22,676 bases of DNA from Desulfobacterales bacterium (lineage in GTDB: Bacteria > Desulfobacterota > Desulfobacteria > Desulfobacterales > 4be13). Positions within the stretch are counted from its first letter, which is position 1. Every line of letters starts with the position of its first letter. Where the stretch lies: NCBI GenBank assembly GCA_029934695.1, contig JAOZLU010000018.1:1-22676 (forward strand). The letters run 5' to 3'. The translations under genes and the position numbers were made by a program. Below, piece after piece: positions 14,855 through 22,536 of this stretch. Below the pieces are notes generated by a model. That model ran no database searches and was not told where the DNA came from. It worked only from the letters and a program-made list of their open reading frames with translations.

Positions 14855-14972
14855 GGAGCATTTTATGACATCAGCCCGCCGATGACATACGCACATAAGA
14901 AAATCCCGGGTTGTAGGGTGGGTGGAGGATTTCGATTTTTTACGCAGTAAAAAACGAAATCCGCAACCCACC
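14855..14972 (+). repeat. Dispersed leader repeat copy 2 and long imperfect inverted repeat
   Basis: 14855-14900 matches the leader at 6885-6930 (AAGGAGC, then ATGACATCAGCCCGCCGATG, then ACATACGCACA). It is followed at 14916-14972 by an inverted repeat. There the arms GATTTCG-TTTTTTAC and their complement enclose the loop GCA, and outer arms GGGTGGGT and ACCCACC flank a bulge. The downstream gene has the same ATTTACAGAGGAG ribosome site as the Fe-S subunit gene. No coding sequence is recognised in 14410-15028. Confidence 0.6.
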
Positions 14973-15028
14973 TTGACAAACGCACAAACGAAATCATTGA
15001 ATATATTTGGATTTACAGAGGAGGAAAA

Positions 15029-15802
15029 ATGGCAGACATGTTCGCAGACTATAAAAATGAGATGGCAGAGAAAGACAGCAAGGAGGAAAGCAGTCCGCCG
15101 GCACCTCCGCAGGGAGGAACTGACCGAGCCTTTGAATATCTGTACCGGGGCGCGTTTACAATGCTCAAAGTCAACCTCAGGGCAGGCGAAAGGCTCAAAG
15201 CCGAATCCGACGCAATGGCGGCGATGAGCGCAAATGTGAGCGTCGAAGGCAAGCTTGAAGGGGGTGTCCTCGGGGGACTGGGGCGAATGCTTTCAGGTGA
15301 AAAATTTTTCTTTCAGACGCTGCTGGCGCAACACGGCCCCGGCACTGTGTATCTGTCGCCGGCCATTCCCGGAGATATCATGGACCTTGAAATGGACGGC
15401 AGCATCTCATACATTCTTCAGAAAGACGGCTTTTTCGCAGGATCCGAAGGCATAACGATAACGACAAAAATGCAGAATCTTGCAAAAGGTATATTCTCGG
15501 GCGAGGGCTTTTTCGTGATCAAAGCCAGCGGCAAGGGAACTCTGTTCGTCAGTTCTTACGGTGCTATTCATCCCCTTGATCTTTCAGCAGGGGAAGAAAT
15601 CATTATTGACAACTGCCATTTGGTGGCATGGCCTGAGACAATGAGCTACACTATTGAAAAGGCATCTTCCGGATGGATTTCGTCCTTTACATCGGGCGAG
15701 GGGCTTGTATGCCGTTTCCAAGGCCCGGGTCGGGTTCTGATGCAAACCAGAAACCCCAACGGATTCGGAGCATGGATGAGACAGTTCATGCCGGCCAAAT
15801 AA
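15029..15802 (+). CDS. AIM24 family protein (TIGR00266-like)
   Basis: 257 residues, AGAGGAGG at 15017-15024. After a disordered acidic N-terminus (1-30) the protein is a beta-rich AIM24 fold: GAFTMLKVNLRAGERLKAESDAMAAMSANVSVEGKLEGGVLGGLGRMLSGEKFFFQ, then QHGPGTVYLSPAIPGDI, GEGFFVIKASGKGTLFVSSYGAIHPLDLSAGEEIIIDNCHLVAW, and a final GPGRVLMQTRNP. The family is widespread and its biochemical role is unknown; yeast Aim24 is mitochondrial. First gene of a tight set with an M48 peptidase 31 bases downstream, so a membrane or proteostasis function is plausible. Assignment is confident, function is not. Confidence 0.92.
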   Translation: MADMFADYKNEMAEKDSKEESSPPAPPQGGTDRAFEYLYRGAFTMLKVNLRAGERLKAESDAMAAMSANVSVEGKLEGGVLGGLGRMLSGEKFFFQTLLAQHGPGTVYLSPAIPGDIMDLEMDGSISYILQKDGFFAGSEGITITTKMQNLAKGIFSGEGFFVIKASGKGTLFVSSYGAIHPLDLSAGEEIIIDNCHLVAWPETMSYTIEKASSGWISSFTSGEGLVCRFQGPGRVLMQTRNPNGFGAWMRQFMPAK

Positions 15803-15833
15803 GAAGTGAATCGAACAAATTGGGTGACAAGAG

Positions 15834-17003
15834 ATGAACGCTATGAATTCGGCGCATCAGGATATCTTCTATGAAGGCGGTGCTTTTCACGAGCAATTCA
15901 GCCATGGAAGGGCTTTTGGGAAAATCATTGTCACCGCGGGTTCCCTGCATTTTGAAACGCAGGAGTCCGTGACTGATATCCCCTTGCAGGGCATTCTCAT
16001 AAAGGCTGGCGGTGCGAATGACGGGACGATTTTTTTTATGCATCCCTCATCTCCCGGATGGACCCTCTTTGCCGGAGATCATGCCATCCTCAAGGATGCA
16101 AATCTGCTTTCCTATTCTGATATTGCCCGGCAAATTGACCGGATTCAGGAGGTAAAGACACAATCCAATAAGGTCATTGCAGCCTTTGTCGTATTTTGTC
16201 TGATATGTATTTACGGCCTTTTTCAACTGAAAGAGCCGTTGGTGACAGCCACTGCAAAGCAAATCCCCGCGGTCTGGGAACAGAAACTCGGAGATGCCGC
16301 GATGTCTCAGCTGAAAGCAGGAACGCGTTTCGTTGAAGCCCCGGGGGCCCTTGAGATATTGAAACAGATCACAACCCCGCTGTTAAGCCGGATCCCTGAA
16401 AAACGCAATACTTTCAGGATACACATTGCGGAAGATTCGGCAATTAACGCGTTTGCGCTGCCCGGAGGGCATATTGTCCTGAATACCGGACTGATTCTGT
16501 ATGCGGAATCAGCAGAAGAGGTCCTCGGCGTTCTTGCCCATGAAGCCGCACACGTCACGTTGCAGCATGGTCTGAGACAATTGATCGGCTCCGCGGGAAT
16601 TTATGCACTCGCACAGGCATTTTTCGGCGATGCCACCGGACTGATGGCGGTGATGGCCGAGAACGGGGCATTTCTGCTTACCCGAAAATATTCCCGGGAT
16701 TACGAGCGGGACGCGGATGACACCGGCTGGCGTTATCTTGTCAACGCCGGGATGAATCCACGGGGAATGACTGCTTTTTTCACAAAGCTGCTGGAAAAAG
16801 AGCGGGAAAACCTTCCGAGCCGCGTCGGGGATGCGCTCAATTTTCTCAGCACACATCCCGCGACCCGGGAGCGGATCGCTCGTTTACAAGATAAAGAGAA
16901 AACACTTGACCGACACTCAGGATATATGTCCTTTCATCCGAATTTTCAGGAACTTCAGGATATGCTGCGAAAACATGTGCAGAAAGAAATCAGCCATGAA
17001 TGA
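15834..17003 (+). CDS. Membrane-anchored M48 family metallopeptidase
   Basis: 389 residues from ATG 15834 (ATG 15843 is an alternative; no strong ribosome site). Residues 1-100 form a beta-rich cytoplasmic domain resembling GRAM/bPH-like modules, then one membrane segment at about 112-131. The M48 peptidase follows: GGHIVLNTGL (211-220), HEAAH with zinc ligands His236 and His240 and catalytic Glu237, and ERDAD with the third ligand Glu291. A C-terminal LSTHPATRERIARL motif is typical of BepA/LoiP-like proteins. It probably cleaves misfolded envelope proteins. It lies between the AIM24 gene and the SpoIIE-type phosphatase gene. Only one N-terminal membrane span is seen and no Sec cleavage site, so the catalytic domain is likely extracytoplasmic. 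Confidence 0.9.
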   Translation: MNAMNSAHQDIFYEGGAFHEQFSHGRAFGKIIVTAGSLHFETQESVTDIPLQGILIKAGGANDGTIFFMHPSSPGWTLFAGDHAILKDANLLSYSDIARQIDRIQEVKTQSNKVIAAFVVFCLICIYGLFQLKEPLVTATAKQIPAVWEQKLGDAAMSQLKAGTRFVEAPGALEILKQITTPLLSRIPEKRNTFRIHIAEDSAINAFALPGGHIVLNTGLILYAESAEEVLGVLAHEAAHVTLQHGLRQLIGSAGIYALAQAFFGDATGLMAVMAENGAFLLTRKYSRDYERDADDTGWRYLVNAGMNPRGMTAFFTKLLEKERENLPSRVGDALNFLSTHPATRERIARLQDKEKTLDRHSGYMSFHPNFQELQDMLRKHVQKEISHE

Positions 17004-17099
17004 AACCCGGCCAGAGAGAAAGGATGACTGTCTGCTGATGAATGGAAGACCGTATCAAATCTGTAGCGGAAGAGGAATGGTGTTTCCTTCTCATTCCTT

Positions 17100-19070
17100 A
17101 TGTTGCACCACATGAGCCTCCGAGTCAAACTGCTTGTTTTTTCTATCATTCTTGTGCTGATTCCGCTTGGAATTTCAGGAAGAACAATGATCCGAATCAC
17201 TCAGGATGAGTTAAAAAGCTCGGCCAACGACAACCTCATCGCGGCGGCAGGACAGCTCACTCAGGAAATTGAGAATTTTTACAGATACACCTGGCTCTCT
17301 CCGCTTAAACTGATTAAGAAAATCGTGGAAAGCAAGCAGTTGGGGGCCAAAGAGAAACTGTCCTTCCTGACTGAGGAAATGAAAAGTGCAACCGATTTCG
17401 TGGCGGTTCAGGTTTCCATTGAAGGGGCGACATCTCCCCTTCTTATTACTCAGGACAGTTTTTCAGATCAACTGAAAAAATCATCTCTTGATCCCGCACA
17501 GATATTGGAACTGATGCCTGAGAGGATTGCCGCGTTGCGGAAGCATGAGGATATCTTTGCAGGAGACCTGACATATATCACGGCCGCGGAGACATGGCTG
17601 ATCACGGTGGTACTTTCTCTGGATGAAAGTGCGTTTGAACGCCCGGCAACGCTCTCCGCCAGAATAAACCTCAGCAGGCTTATCCGTCGCATTGGGAGCA
17701 ATCCGTTTAACAAAGTCGGTTCCATCATTCTCATCGGCCCCGAGGGACGGAACCTCCTGTCCCCAGGCACACCTGATATCGGGCAGCATGAACTTGTCAA
17801 GACTGCAAAAGGATTATTGGCCTCTGACATCCGAACTATGGGAACCGGGCTCAGCATTCTCCCTTCCGGTGAAAAAATGATCGGAGCTTACGCCATCACA
17901 GACACCCCGAGCCTGGGGGTAATTGTGGAAATGAAGGAGGCCAATGCATATCTGGCTGTCACGAAAATGTTGCACAACTTTGTCACCTGGCTCATCTTCG
18001 GCTTTTCTATCGCCGTTATCGGGGCGATAGCTGTCTCTGTATCTTTGACAAAACCGTTGCTGAGGCTGACACAGGCCGTGCGCCTGATTTCAAAAGGCGA
18101 CTTTTCAGCTGCTTTGGATATTGATATCCGTTCAAGAGATGAAGTGGGCATACTTGCGAAGCGTTTTGTTGAAATGAGCAGAGATTTGGAAGACTCATAC
18201 AAAAAGATGGAGGAATACAACAGGACACTCGAGGAGGAAGTCAGAAAACGGACTGAGGCACTGAATAAAACTCTGGGAGAAGTCAGTGAGGCTAACACTC
18301 ACATTATGGAGAGTCTGCGTTACGCCAAAACCATACTGCGGTCCCTGCTGCCGAATTTGGACGAAGTGAAATCCGTCATCCATGACAGCTTTTTCCTCTG
18401 GATGCCCCGGGATATCGTGGGCGGAGACGCTTTTTTTGTTGATTTTTTTGAGGGCGGATTTGTAATTGCTGTGATTGACTGCACCGGACACGGTGTCCCC
18501 GGGGCTTTTATGACCATGATCGCCTCCTCCGGCCTGAAAAGGATCATCAAGGATGACACCTGCCGTGATCCTGCTGAAATACTCAGACGACTGAATTTCA
18601 TTGTCAAAACATCTCTCCAGCAGGATACCGAGTATGCGCTTTCCGACGACGGCCTGGATGCTGCAATATGTTTTGTCAAAATGAAAGAAAGCTATCACAC
18701 TTCTTTTGATATGACCTTCGCAGGAGCAAAAATACCGCTGGCCTATGTTCATAATGACGAGGTGCATGTCATTAAAGGCGACAGGCAGAGCATTGGCTAT
18801 AAACGCTCCGATTTGGACTTCAGTTTCACCAATCACACAATCCATGTTGAAAAAGGAATGGCCTTTTATATATGTAGCGACGGTTTTGTGGATCAGCTCG
18901 GAGGAGACAGGGAGCGTTCTTTTGGCCGGAAGCGTTTCAGGAACTTGGTGAAGGAAATCGCACACCTCCCTTTTGAAAAGCAGGAGGCCAGGTTCCTTGA
19001 GGCGTTTAATGAGTACAGAGGCGAAAATGAGGTGCAGGACGATGTGACGGTGATCGGTTTTGGCTTTTAA
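17100..19070 (+). CDS. Sensor phosphatase: extracytoplasmic sensor, HAMP, SpoIIE/PP2C domain
   Basis: 656 residues from ATG 17100; ATG 17112 is equally possible as neither has a clear ribosome site. Membrane segment 1 is at about 8-28, a ~265-residue Cache-like extracytoplasmic domain follows, then segment 2 at 294-316, HAMP at 317-370 and a coiled coil at 365-405. The PPM/SpoIIE phosphatase domain (about 425-656) has the metal-binding Asps: Asp443 (VGGDAFFVD), Asp460 (VIDCTGHGVPGAF), Asp594 (YICSDGF) and Asp647-648 (QDDVTVIGF). The layout resembles SiaA/RsbU-like regulators that dephosphorylate a STAS-domain anti-sigma antagonist. No STAS or anti-sigma gene is in the window, so the target is elsewhere. 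It ends 34 bases from the convergent Cas6-like gene. Confidence 0.9.
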   Translation: MLHHMSLRVKLLVFSIILVLIPLGISGRTMIRITQDELKSSANDNLIAAAGQLTQEIENFYRYTWLSPLKLIKKIVESKQLGAKEKLSFLTEEMKSATDFVAVQVSIEGATSPLLITQDSFSDQLKKSSLDPAQILELMPERIAALRKHEDIFAGDLTYITAAETWLITVVLSLDESAFERPATLSARINLSRLIRRIGSNPFNKVGSIILIGPEGRNLLSPGTPDIGQHELVKTAKGLLASDIRTMGTGLSILPSGEKMIGAYAITDTPSLGVIVEMKEANAYLAVTKMLHNFVTWLIFGFSIAVIGAIAVSVSLTKPLLRLTQAVRLISKGDFSAALDIDIRSRDEVGILAKRFVEMSRDLEDSYKKMEEYNRTLEEEVRKRTEALNKTLGEVSEANTHIMESLRYAKTILRSLLPNLDEVKSVIHDSFFLWMPRDIVGGDAFFVDFFEGGFVIAVIDCTGHGVPGAFMTMIASSGLKRIIKDDTCRDPAEILRRLNFIVKTSLQQDTEYALSDDGLDAAICFVKMKESYHTSFDMTFAGAKIPLAYVHNDEVHVIKGDRQSIGYKRSDLDFSFTNHTIHVEKGMAFYICSDGFVDQLGGDRERSFGRKRFRNLVKEIAHLPFEKQEARFLEAFNEYRGENEVQDDVTVIGFGF

Positions 19071-19103
19071 GTGCGGTGAGCGGGAGAGACGGGAGGGCCT
19101 CAA

Positions 19104-20156
19104 TCAGTTGACGACAAAAGTGCCGCACCCGAAGTGTGCATGTCTTCCTATATGAAGTATTGACGCCAGCCCGATATAGGGAATGACTGAATCCGGTATG
19201 GACACGCCAAAGGTCTGCGCGCCTGTCCACCGTCCTGGCCAATGTCCCGGCACAGGGTCGAAACTGCTTTTAAGGATAGGGACATGCGAAGCAGCCTCAA
19301 CAGCATTCACCAGGGCTGAATGATCTTTGGTACTCAGAAGATCGCAAAACGCATTGAGATCATAGTGCTTTCCCAACGTCAGCAGGGCAGTCCGGTCTGC
19401 GAAAGCCTCCAGAATACGTTTTAATGTCGGAGCCTCCTCCTGTCCCTGGGAGTTTCGGAAATCAAACGGCGACAGCCAGGTCAGATCGTCAGTCACCTGT
19501 TTAACAGAGGCCTGCCGGCGGTACGCTTCAAAATCAAGTTCCTGGGACCATTGGAGAGGGGTTGCCTTATAGCCCAGATTCAGTTTCCCGTCTTCCACCA
19601 CAGGCTCCCAACGGTTGCCCCGGGCCATATAGACGGACTGTATGTCAAACCGGCCCCATAAGCCGTTGGAATACTGCCATCGGGAGTCCGGCCTGTTCCC
19701 CAGCTCCTCCAGAGCGGGCAGAATGACCTCCAGAAACAGGCCGTGATCCGCGCTTTCCCCTATGAGTTTGAGTTCCCAGAAAATCAGTTCTCCCTGCCCA
19801 TAATGCCGTTTCCCAGGATAAAAAAACAGTACAGCGTCAATAGGCCACGGTGTCTCCGGCACTTTCGCAGAACTGCCCTTCCGCATCCGCCTGCTTTTTT
19901 TCTTTCCCCGGGATTTTCCCTTTTTCCCTTTTTTGCCGATGGAGGAAATCTTGCCGTCAAAAGGTCTGAGATAATCCTCCCATTCAGCCAGTGTTTTGCG
20001 CCAGGGCCGGGCCTGAATTGTGGGAAGACGGTCTGCAATGGCCGTTCCCAGAATCAGGGAGAGTTCTGTGGATGGAAAATTCGGAAACCAGATTAGGGAA
20101 CTGTTCACCCTGCAGGCAAACAGATAGCGATTCAAATAAATATCGAAACCTAACAT
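19104..20156 (-). CDS. Cas6-like RAMP endoribonuclease family protein (PF10040 type), no array nearby
   Basis: 350 residues from ATG 20156 (no obvious ribosome site). The layout matches Cas6 proteins of the PF10040 group. WFPNFPSTELSLILGTAIADRL near 23-44 sits where they have the FPGSTLRGAFGHAL-like segment. GELIFWELKLIGES and ALEELG then GRFDIQSVY follow in the middle, then LTWLSPFDFR. At the end GRWTGAQTFG and LHIGRHAHFGCGTF (334-347) form the Gly-rich RAMP loop. Cas6 cuts CRISPR repeat RNA at hairpins. Odd points: no CRISPR repeats or other cas genes are within 22 kb, the Cys motif of many relatives is missing, and a very basic insertion (about 75-94, Lys/Arg runs) is present. Likely co-transcribed after the two upstream minus-strand genes. 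Family assignment is from motif pattern only; activity is unknown. Confidence 0.6.
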   Translation of the reverse strand: MLGFDIYLNRYLFACRVNSSLIWFPNFPSTELSLILGTAIADRLPTIQARPWRKTLAEWEDYLRPFDGKISSIGKKGKKGKSRGKKKSRRMRKGSSAKVPETPWPIDAVLFFYPGKRHYGQGELIFWELKLIGESADHGLFLEVILPALEELGNRPDSRWQYSNGLWGRFDIQSVYMARGNRWEPVVEDGKLNLGYKATPLQWSQELDFEAYRRQASVKQVTDDLTWLSPFDFRNSQGQEEAPTLKRILEAFADRTALLTLGKHYDLNAFCDLLSTKDHSALVNAVEAASHVPILKSSFDPVPGHWPGRWTGAQTFGVSIPDSVIPYIGLASILHIGRHAHFGCGTFVVN

Positions 20157-20290
20157 TTTTATAATTTATAATTCATAATTTCAGGAAATTGACTGAGTCA
20201 AGATCACGGATTGAAAGAACAGTTGTTTTATCCGTCAGAGGGTAGGTTTTGGAGTCGGGATAAATCAACTCTGTTTTACTCACACCTGAA

Positions 20291-21205
20291 TCAGCTGATT
20301 TTATAGGAAGCATACTCTATAAGCTCATACAGCAATTTGAGCTGATGAGCAGACCACTGTCTGATTTTCCAGGCCCCCAGCATATCTTTGGCTTCCTGGC
20401 TCAGATGCCCCATGAATCTTCCCCAGTAGAACTGTTCCTCTCTCTTATCTTTCAAACCAATGAGCTGCTGAAGGGCTTTCTGTTCATCAGGTTTCAGGAG
20501 GGATCGGAAAATCTCCGCCATTTCCAGCAGCCTCAGAAATTCCGTGGCTTCAAAAGTCAGCAGCCCCTTATCGTCACGGGTATGGGGCGCAAAGACCTGA
20601 AAAGGGCTGGAGAAGAATCGGACACGCAGCATATTCATTGGAAAACGGGCCTCCTGATGAACAGCACGGCACAGAATCTCTCCCATGGTGCCCCTTTTCC
20701 CTTCGCCAGTTGTCGGAAATACCTGAATCAGTCCCTTCAGCGCAGTCCCTTCATAAATAAGGAGTTCCTGCAGCCATGTTTTTAATTCACGGCGGTGGAT
20801 TGTCAGCAGAAAATGATTCTCATCATGTATATAGGAGCCGATAACTTTCTCAGCATAAAAGCCTTTTTTTGTTTCTGCCTGCAGTTGCTCCGGTATGTGA
20901 GTGACAAATCCCCACACGATAATTGCCTGGCGGGAGGTATGTCCCATTGTTTTTGCTTTGTCAGTAATGGCCTGACATGAGCGGCAACAGTCTGAAGTGT
21001 CAGATGACATATCCGGATTCTCAGTTGTCATGCAGGGATATATCCAGCATCGCCGACAGGGTCTGTCAAACGCAGAAAGCGGAGACCCGGGCTTTCCCTC
21101 AATCGGGAAAAGGTCGGAATCCGTCACAGAATATTTCAAAATCGCCAGCAATTCCGCTCCGGAGCGGCTCCGGCGCAACCAATCAAAGATACTTAGCATC
21201 AGCAT
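20291..21205 (-). CDS. Unrecognised Cys-rich protein upstream of the Cas6-like gene
   Basis: 304 residues from ATG 21205 (a second ATG lies two codons later; no clear ribosome site). I do not recognise the family. An N-terminal segment contains two Cys clusters, CRRCWIYPC (Cys50, 53, 58) and CCRSCQ (Cys73, 74, 77), which could bind zinc or an Fe-S cluster. The remainder is mixed alpha/beta to about 200, then strongly helical and charged to the end (TEFLRLLEMAEIFRSLLKPDEQKALQQLIGLKDKREEQFYWGRFMGHL). No signal peptide or membrane segment. It sits 134 bases upstream of the Cas6-like gene on the same strand, so a shared function is plausible. It could be a partner of the RAMP protein, but nothing in the sequence proves this. 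Confidence 0.75.
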   Translation of the reverse strand: MLMLSIFDWLRRSRSGAELLAILKYSVTDSDLFPIEGKPGSPLSAFDRPCRRCWIYPCMTTENPDMSSDTSDCCRSCQAITDKAKTMGHTSRQAIIVWGFVTHIPEQLQAETKKGFYAEKVIGSYIHDENHFLLTIHRRELKTWLQELLIYEGTALKGLIQVFPTTGEGKRGTMGEILCRAVHQEARFPMNMLRVRFFSSPFQVFAPHTRDDKGLLTFEATEFLRLLEMAEIFRSLLKPDEQKALQQLIGLKDKREEQFYWGRFMGHLSQEAKDMLGAWKIRQWSAHQLKLLYELIEYASYKIS

Positions 21206-21302
21206 TTAGTGTTTCAGTATTTTAGTATTAAAAAAATTCTATGAAAAAGCTGAGAGCTTTAAATTCGCAACATGCCTTACATGCCTTACATCATTCACCA
21301 TT

Positions 21303-22082
21303 TTATCTTGGTCTCAGATATTTTGTTTTTACTCCCCACAGATAAAATTTTATCCATTCAAAACCGAATTTCAGCAGTTCAGCCTCATCTTCTCTGATTT
21401 TCCTGAGAATTGCGGATTTCACTTTATACCGCTTCAGAAAACTGCTTTCAAGAATAAACGCCTGGAAACGGTCGGTGTTATAAGCGGCCATGAACGCCAT
21501 CTTCGCTCTGGGACCATCAGGCCCCTCTTTCCCCCACGGGTCAGCGTGAAAGAGACGCTTGAGCTTTGCCCACCGGGCTGTCATTTTGTTATATGTGACC
21601 GCATCCTGATCCTGTGCATAAGTCTGAACGGTCCATGTTCTGTTTTCATGCTGGCCCATGCAGAAATCAGGGGGCCTGAAAAAATGAATGATGTCCGTGG
21701 TTCTGGTTTCAGCATCGTAAAAGGCTCCGTGTTCCACAGGAAAAGTGCGGCAGGCATCCGGGCGGTCCGGATACACAGAACAGCCTTGGTCCGTTAAAAA
21801 AGGGCAAGTTTTCTGTTCATTTTCAGCCATGCGAAGAAGCACTTCCGGAAAGAAATTGGAGGGCCGCAGCACAATATCCACATACTGCTCAATAAACTGG
21901 TCAGATGTAATCCCCAGTCGCTGTTTCAGCCGTATCACATCGTAGGGATATAAAAAAAGGTTGAGATTTCGGCAACATAGATTGAAGCAGGATATCTCTG
22001 CATGACAATGGAATGAAAATGTGTCATCATTATCAATCTGACCGGGAACCTGCTCCGGGTTTTCTGTGTCCATATATTTCAT
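21303..22082 (-). CDS. YkgJ family cysteine-cluster protein
   Basis: 259 residues from ATG 22082, chosen because AGGA precedes it by 5 bases; the frame extends upstream to 22208 but that extension is hydrophobic and unlike the family. Cys26, 32, 36 and 37 (CHAEISCFNLCC) and Cys93, 101 and 111 (CPFLTDQGCSVYPDRPDACRTFP) form the CxxxCxxC...CPFL..GCS.Y..RP.ACR.FP pattern of YkgJ/UPF0153 proteins, which probably bind a Zn or Fe-S centre. The function of the family is unknown; some members are linked to flagellar and other modification enzymes. First of three minus-strand genes, 97 bases before the Cys-rich gene; the gap contains a short ACATGCCTT tandem. Confidence 0.88.
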   Translation of the reverse strand: MKYMDTENPEQVPGQIDNDDTFSFHCHAEISCFNLCCRNLNLFLYPYDVIRLKQRLGITSDQFIEQYVDIVLRPSNFFPEVLLRMAENEQKTCPFLTDQGCSVYPDRPDACRTFPVEHGAFYDAETRTTDIIHFFRPPDFCMGQHENRTWTVQTYAQDQDAVTYNKMTARWAKLKRLFHADPWGKEGPDGPRAKMAFMAAYNTDRFQAFILESSFLKRYKVKSAILRKIREDEAELLKFGFEWIKFYLWGVKTKYLRPR

Positions 22083-22392
22083 AAAAATCCTGAACAATCT
22101 GATATGACTAAAAAAATAGAGCCTTAATGATCTGTGAAAGTGAAAAGCTACAGTGAACAGTTGAAAAAGCCTGTATAAAATTATCAGAATTAATAACCGA
22201 TAAATCATAATTTTTCAATGATAATATTTATTTTTTTTCGCCTGTCCCGTGATTAACGGGAAGTGATGATCTGGAAAATTCTGATGTCAGCAATTTCAGG
22301 AGATTAGGAGAGATTGCAACTGTCGGAGGTTAAGACAATTGAAATTGTGGCGTGTCGTGAAATTGATCTGTGTGCAGGAGAAAAAAAATTGT

Positions 22393-22421
22393 GGGGTGCC
22401 CAAATTCCATTTCAGCACCCC
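22393..22421. repeat. Hairpin GGGGTGC with 15-nt loop
   Basis: GGGGTGC (22393-22399) pairs with GCACCCC (22415-22421). A shorter hairpin TCCCGT/ACGGGA lies at 22245-22261. The gap 22209-22676 otherwise contains no recognised gene. Confidence 0.6.
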
Positions 22422-22453
22422 GGAAACTGAGGACAAAGCTCTGGAAAAAATGT

Positions 22454-22482
22454 TTGACAATCTGGTTGTGATATGATATGTT
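22454..22482 (+). promoter_or_regulatory. Possible sigma70-like promoter pointing out of the window
   Basis: TTGACA (22454-22459), 17-base spacer, TATGTT (22477-22482). It would drive a gene beyond the window end; it lies before the 55-base repeats. Weak evidence, as the -10 match is partial. Confidence 0.3.
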
Positions 22483-22536
22483 GAGATGTTGGTCAGGCAC
22501 GAAACTGAAATGAAATTTTGGCAGGGTTCATCCTCC

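Noticed and set aside
18195..19103. 302-codon open frame on the minus strand opposite the phosphatase gene
   Set aside because: Antisense to conserved PP2C motifs and with no recognisable domains.
20200..20225. GATTGAAAGAAC motif in the gap before the Cas6-like gene, like the end of a CRISPR repeat
   Set aside because: Only one occurrence, with no second repeat or spacer within the gap.
22083..22208. N-terminal extension of the YkgJ-type protein to 22208
   Set aside because: The extra 42 residues are hydrophobic and unlike the family, and a ribosome site precedes the ATG at 22082.
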